Assembly (NCBI RefSeq): GCF_900114535.1
Contig: NZ_FOTK01000011.1
Coordinates: 1-64,000 of the forward strand
DNA: 64,000 nucleotides
DNA from: Methylobacterium pseudosasicola
GTDB lineage: Bacteria; Pseudomonadota; Alphaproteobacteria; Rhizobiales; Beijerinckiaceae
Reading direction: 5' to 3'
Shown: positions 57,718-64,000 of the stretch, piece after piece
Layout of the letters: the number at the start of each line of letters is the position of its first letter
How positions within the stretch are numbered: position 1 is the first letter of the stretch
The notes under the pieces: model-generated
The model's input: only the letters and a program-made list of their open reading frames with translations
Told to the model about the DNA's origin: nothing
The model's database searches: none
Program-made: the position numbers and the translations under genes

Positions 57718-58488
57718 CTACCGCCGCAGGCAGCCCGTGAGTCCCTCGATCTGACCCATCATCGCCTGGATCTGCGCGGCACGGCGGCGAACGCCGGGGG
57801 AGGGGCGGCCGGCGCTGCGGGTGATCGGGTTCGGCAGGACGGCAGCCAGCAGCGCCGCCTCGCTTCGGGTCAGGCGGCTGGCATCCTTGCCGAACCAGTG
57901 GCGACTCGCCGCCTGCGCGCCGTAGATCCCATCGCCCCACTCGGCGACGTTGAGGTAGATCTCCATCATCCGCCGCTTGCCCCAGAGGGCGTCGAGCGCC
58001 AGGGCGAGCGGGATCTCGAAGGCTTTGCGGATGTAGGAGCGGCCCGGCCACAGGAAGACGTTCTTCACCGTCTGCATGGCGATGGTCGAGGCGCCCCGGC
58101 TCGGCGAATCCTCATCCTCCACGACCTCGCGGATCGCCCCGAAATCGACCCCGTAATCCAGGCAGAAGCGCTGATCCTCGGAGGCGATCACCGCCTGCTG
58201 CAGCGCTGGCGAAATCGCTGCGAGCGGCACCGGATCGCGGCTCACGGGCTGAAGCGTCAACCACCGTCCGAGCATCAGGGTCGACGGCGGCGTCACCGCG
58301 CTATAGACGAGCGCCAGCGTGAGCGTGAAGATGAATCCGACGGCGGGGAGCAGCAGCAGCGCTCCCACGATCCGGCGCACACGGCGGGAGCGCCTCGGGC
58401 GAGCGCGCGGCAGGTCGCGTGGGACTGCGCGCGACGCCGCGATCCGCCTGGGTCCGGTTCGGTCGAACTTGATTTCGTCTCCGCGCAA
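57718..58488 (-). CDS. mtgA: Monofunctional biosynthetic peptidoglycan transglycosylase
   Basis: A 256-residue GT51 transglycosylase that polymerises lipid II into glycan strands on the outer face of the inner membrane. A basic cytoplasmic tail is followed by one transmembrane segment (about 40-63). GT51 motifs are ASEDQRF with the catalytic Glu, RGASTIAMQTVKNVFLW, KRRMMEIYLNVAEWG and EAALLAAVLPNP. No penicillin-binding transpeptidase domain follows, hence MtgA. Confidence 0.93.
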   Translation of the reverse strand: MRGDEIKFDRTGPRRIAASRAVPRDLPRARPRRSRRVRRIVGALLLLPAVGFIFTLTLALVYSAVTPPSTLMLGRWLTLQPVSRDPVPLAAISPALQQAVIASEDQRFCLDYGVDFGAIREVVEDEDSPSRGASTIAMQTVKNVFLWPGRSYIRKAFEIPLALALDALWGKRRMMEIYLNVAEWGDGIYGAQAASRHWFGKDASRLTRSEAALLAAVLPNPITRSAGRPSPGVRRRAAQIQAMMGQIEGLTGCLRR

Positions 58489-58537
58489 AACGACGCCCGA
58501 TTGATTTTCGCCAGGCCAAGACCGGACGCAGCGCCCG

Positions 58538-59509
58538 ATGACCTCGACTTCCTCAACGCAGGCTCAGACCGGTTCGGTCAAGGCAGGCACCCCCGCATCC
58601 GAGTTTTCCCACAGGCTGGCGCAGGTCGCCGAGACGGTCGAGACGTTTCTGGTCGACCGCCTCGGCCCCGAAATCGGCCTCGGCGAGATCGCCCGGCCGC
58701 CGCGCCTGATGGAGGCGATGCGGCACGCCGTGCTCGGCGGCGGCAAGCGCCTGCGTCCGTTCCTCGCCATCGAGACCGCCCGGATGCTCGGCGGCTCCGA
58801 GGCCGCGGCGCTCGCCGCCGGCGCGGGTGTCGAGCTCGTGCATTGCTACAGCCTCGTGCATGACGACCTGCCGGCCATGGACGACGACGATATGCGCCGC
58901 GGCAAGCCGACGGTGCACAAGGCCTATGACGAGGCCACCGCCATCCTAGTGGGCGATGCCCTGCAGACGCTGGCCTTCGAGATCGTCGCCGACCCGACCT
59001 GGCAGCCGGACGCGCGGATTCGGGCCGACCTCGTGCTCGGGCTCGCCCGCGCCTCCGGCCTCGGCGGGATGGTCGGCGGCCAGCTCCTCGACCTCACCGC
59101 CGAGGGGCGGTTCGGCGCGGCCAATATGGACGTGGACGACACCCTGCGGATGCAGGCGATGAAGACCGGGGCGATCCTGGCCTTCTCGGTGGAAGCCGGC
59201 GCGATCGTCGGCGGCGCCGACGCAGGACAGCGGGCGGCGCTGCTGCGCTACGGGCTGGCGTTGGGCCAGGCGTTCCAGATCGCCGACGACATCCTCGACC
59301 GGGAGGCATCCCCGGAGGCGATGGGCAAGGCCACCGGCAAGGACAAGGATGCCGGCAAGGCCACGCTGGTCGACCGCCTTGGCCTCGACGGCGCCCGGGC
59401 CGAGTGCGACCGCCTGGTCGGCGTCTGCGAGGACGCGGTGGCGCTCTGGGGCGAGAAGGCCCGGACCCTGCGGGACGCCGCCCGTTTCACGGTCGCGCGC
59501 AAGACCTGA
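58538..59509 (+). CDS. Polyprenyl synthetase family protein (farnesyl-diphosphate synthase type)
   Basis: A 323-residue trans-prenyltransferase. The first Asp-rich motif is DDLPAMDDDD (109-118) and the second is QIADDILD; GGGKRLRP precedes them. The short spacing and the residues before the first motif (CYSLVHDD) fit FPP or GGPP synthases such as IspA. It condenses isopentenyl diphosphate with allylic diphosphates for quinones, carotenoids or hopanoids. It diverges from mtgA. Confidence 0.9.
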   Translation: MTSTSSTQAQTGSVKAGTPASEFSHRLAQVAETVETFLVDRLGPEIGLGEIARPPRLMEAMRHAVLGGGKRLRPFLAIETARMLGGSEAAALAAGAGVELVHCYSLVHDDLPAMDDDDMRRGKPTVHKAYDEATAILVGDALQTLAFEIVADPTWQPDARIRADLVLGLARASGLGGMVGGQLLDLTAEGRFGAANMDVDDTLRMQAMKTGAILAFSVEAGAIVGGADAGQRAALLRYGLALGQAFQIADDILDREASPEAMGKATGKDKDAGKATLVDRLGLDGARAECDRLVGVCEDAVALWGEKARTLRDAARFTVARKT

Positions 59510-59604
59510 GCTGTCCGGCGTCCCTATGCGCTCAGGACAAAGCTGGGCCGGATCGCGATAATTGAACGGGTCGGTTTGACCGACCCGCAAGGACGCAGGC
59601 CCGA

Positions 59605-59967
59605 GTGTCGGGCATGCCTTCCTATCTGTCCCTCTCCCGCATCCTGGCCGCCGGCTCGGGGCTCGGCGGGCTCGGTTACATGATGACCCATCCGGATCCG
59701 TCCGTGGAGAGCGTCATGACCGGCCTGTCGTGCCTGATACTGTGTATTGGCTTCTCGGCGATGCCGGCACCGAAGCCGGCAAAGCATCGGGCGCCCGTCC
59801 CGACCCCGCCACCGCCTGCACCCGAGCCGCAGACGATGCCGCTCCTGCCGGGTCCGCAACCGCATCGGCTGCTCATGACGACGATCGTGCCGCCCGCCCG
59901 CGAGCTCCCCGAGCTGGGGAGCCAACGGCAGCGCAGCGACGACCGGCAGCCCCAACCGACCGCATAG
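59605..59967 (+). CDS. Small membrane protein with Pro-rich tail
   Basis: A 120-residue protein with two hydrophobic segments (about 8-26 and 37-53) and a Pro/Gln-rich cytoplasmic or periplasmic tail containing PTPPPPAPEPQ. I recognise no family. The start may be GTG 59605 or ATG 59614. It lies between the polyprenyl synthase and the sugar permease. Coding status rests on length and the membrane pattern only. Confidence 0.5.
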   Translation: MSGMPSYLSLSRILAAGSGLGGLGYMMTHPDPSVESVMTGLSCLILCIGFSAMPAPKPAKHRAPVPTPPPPAPEPQTMPLLPGPQPHRLLMTTIVPPARELPELGSQRQRSDDRQPQPTA

Positions 59968-59999
59968 ATCGGCGGCGGCGGACCGGCCGTCGTCTGGCG

Positions 60000-61229
60000 T
60001 CAGGCGCGGTTCTTCTTGTTGTAGACGTCGAGGCAAACCGCGGCGAGCAGCACGATCCCCTTGATCACCTGCTGGTAGTCGATGCCGATGCCGAGGATCG
60101 ACATGCCGTTGTTCATCACGCCGATGATGAACGCGCCGATGACGACCCCCGAGACCTTGCCGATGCCGCCGGCCGCCGAGGCGCCGCCGATGAAGCAGGC
60201 CGCGATCACGTCGAGTTCGAAGCCGACGCCGGCCTTCGGGGTCGCGGTGTTGAGGCGTGCGGCGAAGATCATGCCGGCGAGACCGGCCAGGGCGCCCATA
60301 TTGGCGAAGGTCAGGAAGGTCAGCCGCTCGGTCTTGATGCCGGACAGACGCGCGGCCTTGATGTTGCCGCCGAGCGCATAGATCCGCCGCCCGATCGTCG
60401 TCCGAGTGGTGATGAACCGGTAGAGCATCACCAGCACGAACATCACGATCAGCACGTTCGGCAGGCCGCGATACGCGCTCATCTGATACGCGAAGGCGAG
60501 AATCACGATGGTCGTGATGCCGTTGCGGGCCACGAACGCGGCCAGGCTGTCGGGCTGGCTGCCATGGCGGACCTGCACGACGCGGCGCTGCCAGTTCATA
60601 CCGAACAGGATGAGCGAGAGCACCGCCCCGATCAGCACCGAGGTCCAGGGCCCGGCAAAATTGATGAGAAAACCCTTGGCGAGGAGCTGGAACACCTCCG
60701 GAAACGGCCCGATCGAGGCGCCCTGGAGCAGGGCCAGGGTCAGGCCGCGGAACACCAGCATGCCGGCCAGGGTGACGATGAAGCTCGGGATCCCGAGATA
60801 GGCGACGAAAGCCCCCTGCACCCCGCCGATGGCGGCGCCGACCGCGAGGCAGATGACCGTTGCAGAGAGGGGATCGAGACCGACGCGGACCATCAGCAGG
60901 GCCGCCAGGGCACCGACGAAGCCGACGATCGAGCCGATCGACAGGTCGATATGCCCGGCCACGATGACCAGCAGCATGCCCAGCGCCATCACGACGACGT
61001 AGCTGTTCTGCAGGATCAGGTTGGTGAGGTTGAGCGGCTGGAACAGCACGCCGTTCGTCGCATACTCGAAGAACAGCGTGATCAGCAGCAGGGCGATCAG
61101 CAGCCCGTAATCCCGGACCTGCGAGGTCCCGAGGAAGCCGCGTTTGGCACCCGCATCGGCGGCGGGCTTGGCCTCGGGAATGGAGGCGGAGCCAGGGGTC
61201 ATCGACTTGCCCGCAGAGAGGTCGGTCAT
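60000..61229 (-). CDS. Sugar ABC transporter permease (MmsB/GguB type)
   Basis: A 409-residue inner-membrane permease of the ribose/xylose family (BPD_transp_2). It has about ten hydrophobic segments and the family stretches [49 protein letters not shown] and [17 protein letters not shown]. It imports a monosaccharide with the preceding ATPase and ChvE-like receptor. Its ATG overlaps the ATPase stop (ATGA), so the two are coupled. Confidence 0.93.
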   Translation of the reverse strand: MTDLSAGKSMTPGSASIPEAKPAADAGAKRGFLGTSQVRDYGLLIALLLITLFFEYATNGVLFQPLNLTNLILQNSYVVVMALGMLLVIVAGHIDLSIGSIVGFVGALAALLMVRVGLDPLSATVICLAVGAAIGGVQGAFVAYLGIPSFIVTLAGMLVFRGLTLALLQGASIGPFPEVFQLLAKGFLINFAGPWTSVLIGAVLSLILFGMNWQRRVVQVRHGSQPDSLAAFVARNGITTIVILAFAYQMSAYRGLPNVLIVMFVLVMLYRFITTRTTIGRRIYALGGNIKAARLSGIKTERLTFLTFANMGALAGLAGMIFAARLNTATPKAGVGFELDVIAACFIGGASAAGGIGKVSGVVIGAFIIGVMNNGMSILGIGIDYQQVIKGIVLLAAVCLDVYNKKNRA

Positions 61230-62761
61230 CCGTTCAGTTCCTTCGAGCGCATGATCGAGCGCATGATCGCCTCCTGGCTCGCCTCCGAGCGCTGGAACTC
61301 GCCGACGAAACGCCCCTCGTTCATCACGTAGATGCGGTCGCACATGCCGAGCAGCTCCGGCATCTCCGACGAGATCATCAGGACGCCCCGGCCGCCATCG
61401 GCCAACTCGTTGATAATCGAATAGATTTCGTACTTTGCGCCGACATCGATGCCCCGCGTCGGCTCGTCCAGGATCAGCACCTTGGGGTGCGTGAACAGCC
61501 ACTTGCTGAGCACGACCTTCTGCTGGTTGCCGCCTGACAGATTCACGGTCTGCTGCGCGACGCCGAAGGAGCGGATCCGCATCTTGGTCCGGTAATCGGT
61601 GGCGACCCGGCGCTCCTTGTCCTCGTCGATCACGGCGGCCGTGGACACGCCGGGTAGGTTCGCCAGCGTGGTGTTCTTGGTGATGGTCTCGTCGAGCACG
61701 AGGCCGAGCTGCTTGCGGTCCTCGGTCACGTAGGCGATGCCCGCCGCGATCGCCTTGCCGATGGTCGAGACATCGACGTCCCGGCCCTCGATCCGGACGT
61801 GGCCCGAGATGCCCTGGCCGTAGGAGCGGCCGAACAGGCTCATGGCGAGCTCGGTCCGGCCCGAGCCCATCAGGCCAGCGATCCCGACGATCTCGCCCTT
61901 GCGGACGGTGAGGTTGACGTTGCGCACCACCGGGCGGTCGGCGTGAACGGCGTGGTGCACCGTCCAGTCGCGCACTTCCAGCATCACGTCGCCGATCCGC
62001 GGCTCGCGGGCCGGATAGCGATTGGCCATCTCGCGGCCGACCATGCCGCGGATGATGCGATCCTCGTCGATCGAACCGTCCCGGCAGTCGAGGGTCTCAA
62101 CCGTGGTGCCGTCGCGCAGGACAGTGATCCGATCGGCGACCTTCGAGATTTCGTTGAGCTTGTGCGAGATCAGGATCGACGCGATGCCCTGCTCCCGGAA
62201 GCTGATCAACAGGCGCAGGAGCGCCTCGCTGTCCTTCTCGCTCAGGCTCGCGGTCGGCTCGTCGAGGATGAGCAGCTTGACCTTCTTGGACAGCGCCTTG
62301 GCGATCTCGACGAGTTGCTGCTTGCCGACCCCGAGATGGGTGACCAGGGTATCGGGATTCTCTTCGAGCCCTACGGTCTTGAGCAGCTCGACCGCCCGGG
62401 TGAACATCCGGTCCCGGTCGATGATGCCGAACCGGGCCGGCTCGTTGCCGAGGAAGATGTTCTCGGCGATCGACAGGAACGGCACCAGCGCGAGTTCCTG
62501 GTGGATGATGACGATCCCGACGCGCTCGCTGTCGGAAATATCCCGGAACTGGCTGAGCCGGCCCTCGTAGTGGATCTCGCCCTCGTAGGTGCCGTTCGGA
62601 TAGACCCCGCTCAGGACTTTCATCAGCGTCGATTTCCCGGCGCCGTTCTCGCCGACCAGGGCGTGGATCTCGGCGGGCCGGACGGTCAGGTTGACGTCCG
62701 AGAGCGCCTTGACCCCGGGGAATGTCTTCGTAATCCCCCGCATTTCGAGGACGGGCTGCAT
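61226..62761 (-). CDS. Sugar ABC transporter ATP-binding protein (MmsA/GguA type)
   Basis: A 511-residue protein with two nucleotide-binding domains, as in ribose and xylose importers. The first is complete: Walker [10 protein letters not shown], the [16 protein letters not shown] signature region and Walker [13 protein letters not shown]. The second has the atypical Walker [12 protein letters not shown], the signature LSGGNQQKV and Walker [12 protein letters not shown]. Length and order match GguA/MmsA. It lies after chvE with a hairpin in the 98-bp gap. Confidence 0.94.
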   Translation of the reverse strand: MQPVLEMRGITKTFPGVKALSDVNLTVRPAEIHALVGENGAGKSTLMKVLSGVYPNGTYEGEIHYEGRLSQFRDISDSERVGIVIIHQELALVPFLSIAENIFLGNEPARFGIIDRDRMFTRAVELLKTVGLEENPDTLVTHLGVGKQQLVEIAKALSKKVKLLILDEPTASLSEKDSEALLRLLISFREQGIASILISHKLNEISKVADRITVLRDGTTVETLDCRDGSIDEDRIIRGMVGREMANRYPAREPRIGDVMLEVRDWTVHHAVHADRPVVRNVNLTVRKGEIVGIAGLMGSGRTELAMSLFGRSYGQGISGHVRIEGRDVDVSTIGKAIAAGIAYVTEDRKQLGLVLDETITKNTTLANLPGVSTAAVIDEDKERRVATDYRTKMRIRSFGVAQQTVNLSGGNQQKVVLSKWLFTHPKVLILDEPTRGIDVGAKYEIYSIINELADGGRGVLMISSEMPELLGMCDRIYVMNEGRFVGEFQRSEASQEAIMRSIMRSKELNG

Positions 62762-62795
62762 GCGACCACTTTCGGCTCGTCGTTCACATCGCGAA

Positions 62796-62824
62796 GGCCG
62801 ATGCCGGATCTGCCGGCATCGGCC
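62796..62824 (-). promoter_or_regulatory. Intercistronic hairpin between chvE and the ATPase gene
   Basis: GGCCGATGCCGG, loop ATCTG, CCGGCATCGGCC is a perfect 12-bp inverted repeat in the gap after chvE. No T-run follows. Such hairpins commonly protect the upstream message and so give more binding protein than transporter. Confidence 0.55.
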
Positions 62825-62859
62825 AGAATCGATTGGGGCCTCGACCGGCCCTTGCTGGG

Positions 62860-63933
62860 CTACTTGAGCTGGTCGAGGGTGTAGTAGCCCGTATCGACCA
62901 GGGCCGGCTTCCAGTTGTCCTTGGTGACGACAACAGGCTTCAGCAGGTAGGACGGGACGACCTTCTTGCCGTTGTTGTAGGTCTTGGTGTCGTTGACCTC
63001 CGGCGGCTTGCCGGTCTCGATGGCGTCGATCATCGCGACCGTCACCTTGGCCAGCTCGCGCGTGTCCTTGAACACGGTGGAGTACTGCTCGCCAGCGATG
63101 ATCGACTTGATCGATTGCAGCTCGGCGTCCTGGCCGCTGACCACCGGCATCTTCAGGCTGCCGGAGCCGTAGCCGACGCCCTTGAGCGACGAGATGATGC
63201 CGATCGAGATGCCATCGTAGGGCGACAGGACCGCGTCGAGCTTCGCGCTGCCGTAAAAGGCCGAGAGCAGGTTATCCATGCGGGCCTGGGCGGTGGCCGG
63301 GTCCCAGCGCAGGGTCGAGACCTTGTCCATGCCGGCTTGGCCGGACCGCACCACCAGCTTTTTCGCGTCGATGTAGGGTTGCAGCACCGACAGGGCGCCA
63401 TCGTAGAAGAAGTAGGCGTTGTTGTCGTCCGGCGAGCCGCCGAACAGCTCGATGTTGAACGGCCCCTTGCCGTCCTTCAGCCCGAGCGCGTCGACGATCG
63501 AGCTCGCCTGCTGCACGCCGACCTGGAAATTGTCGAACGTCGCGTAGAAGTCGACGTTGGGGGTGCCCTTGATCAGGCGATCATAGGCGATGACCTTGAC
63601 GCCGGCATCCTTGGCCTTCGACAGCACGTCGCTGAGGGTCGTCCCGTCGATCGAGGCGATCACCAGGACTTTCGCGCCCTTGGTGAGCATGTTCTCGATC
63701 TGCGCGAGTTGGTTGGGGATGTCGTCGTCGGCGTATTGCAGGTCCGGCTTGTAGCCCTTGGCGGCCAGCTGCTTCACGATGTTGTTGCCGTCGTCGATCC
63801 AGCGCTGGGACGACTTGGTCGGCATGGCGACGCCGATCAGGTCGCCGCTGGCGGCGAGCGCCTCGGGCACGGCGGCGCCCGCCAGCATCGCGGTGGCGAG
63901 CGCAAGCTTCAGAAATGTCTGCCTGGTGATCAT
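62860..63933 (-). CDS. chvE: Multiple-monosaccharide-binding periplasmic protein (ChvE-like)
   Basis: A 357-residue type I periplasmic binding protein. A signal peptide (cleavage after ALAA near residue 28) is followed by [21 protein letters not shown] and [22 protein letters not shown], both typical of ChvE. Later marks are the [13 protein letters not shown] and [18 protein letters not shown] stretches. In Agrobacterium ChvE binds glucose, galactose, arabinose and others, and also works with a virulence sensor; only the uptake role is supported here. The ATG at 63933 has GGGGGGA upstream. Confidence 0.93.
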   Translation of the reverse strand: MITRQTFLKLALATAMLAGAAVPEALAASGDLIGVAMPTKSSQRWIDDGNNIVKQLAAKGYKPDLQYADDDIPNQLAQIENMLTKGAKVLVIASIDGTTLSDVLSKAKDAGVKVIAYDRLIKGTPNVDFYATFDNFQVGVQQASSIVDALGLKDGKGPFNIELFGGSPDDNNAYFFYDGALSVLQPYIDAKKLVVRSGQAGMDKVSTLRWDPATAQARMDNLLSAFYGSAKLDAVLSPYDGISIGIISSLKGVGYGSGSLKMPVVSGQDAELQSIKSIIAGEQYSTVFKDTRELAKVTVAMIDAIETGKPPEVNDTKTYNNGKKVVPSYLLKPVVVTKDNWKPALVDTGYYTLDQLK

Positions 63934-64000
63934 CAAGTCCCCCCGGTCGTCTCGTCGTCCGGCGCGTGATTCACGCGCTTCGCGTTGTGCGAATGTTTTT
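63934..64000. other. Right window edge, upstream of chvE
   Basis: This stretch holds the chvE ribosome-binding site and probably part of its promoter. The window ends before a promoter or regulator gene can be seen. Confidence 0.5.

Noticed and set aside
59730-61331. 533-codon plus-strand frame opposite the sugar permease
   Set aside because: The product is low-complexity (Asp, His, Gln, Arg) antisense of the permease and ATPase genes.

Overview
The window is a GC-rich chromosomal segment from an alphaproteobacterium of the Rhizobiales, most likely a Methylobacterium-type organism. The inference rests on gene content and order: a B12-dependent (class II) ribonucleotide reductase, the haem-responsive regulator Irr beside fabA-fabB-fabI, a Complex I NDUFA12 homologue, an Agrobacterium-like ChvE sugar transporter, and many long palindromic intergenic repeats. 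Almost everything is housekeeping or conserved accessory chromosome. I see no tRNA or rRNA gene, CRISPR array, insertion sequence, integrase or prophage.

Layout. 0.2-4 kb: a three-gene minus-strand group (SMP-30 lactonase, GH15 glucoamylase, LLM flavin oxidoreductase). 4-5.3 kb: a decayed, visibly less GC-rich gap without a gene. 5.3-9.3 kb: nrdJ with a recognisable NrdR-controlled promoter. 9.5-14.7 kb: NDUFA12 and DUF2155 genes facing aat, accC, accB and a DsbA-family gene; aroQ, usual in this group in relatives, is not here. 14.8-24.5 kb: DUF1345 protein, aminotransferase, phosphoglycolate phosphatase, a Cys-repeat secreted protein, rpiA, DUF2059, an O-antigen-ligase-like gene, glutathione reductase, a free-standing sigma-70 region-1.1-like protein and class II DAHP synthase. 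24.5-34.6 kb: a GGDEF/EAL receptor, a cupredoxin, an orphan efflux adaptor, an EI24 membrane protein, a flavin amine oxidase, a membrane-anchored cyclic-nucleotide-binding protein, a glyoxylate/hydroxypyruvate-type reductase and an SH3 protein. 35-39 kb: irr diverging from fabA-fabB, a 38-residue ORF, and fabI. 39-44.3 kb: a miniature flagellar-rod-like protein, DUF1275, small proteins, HrpB helicase and a hotdog thioesterase. 44.3-48.7 kb: a second SMP-30 protein, then DUF1285, NUDIX, DUF6111 and cca. 48.7-53.9 kb: the F1 ATP synthase operon atpHAGDC, with palindromes inside it. 54-60 kb: two thioredoxin-fold genes, argG, a tandem-duplicated hypothetical, mtgA and a polyprenyl synthase. 60-64 kb: the sugar ABC transporter.

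How the parts fit: accB/accC supply malonyl-CoA to the fatty-acid genes; fabA/fabB make unsaturated acids and fabI completes elongation; atpHAGDC and NDUFA12 serve respiration; rpiA, the DAHP synthase and argG feed nucleotide, aromatic and arginine synthesis. The most informative non-coding signals are the tandem NrdR boxes upstream of nrdJ, the repeat families (including copies inside the atp operon), and possible DnaA/CtrA/GANTC sites in three intergenic regions. The least explained coding signals are the stand-alone sigma-1.1-like protein, the Popeye-like membrane cNMP protein, the miniature flagellar-like protein and the tandem-duplicated protein. I do not see a convincing undescribed multi-gene system.
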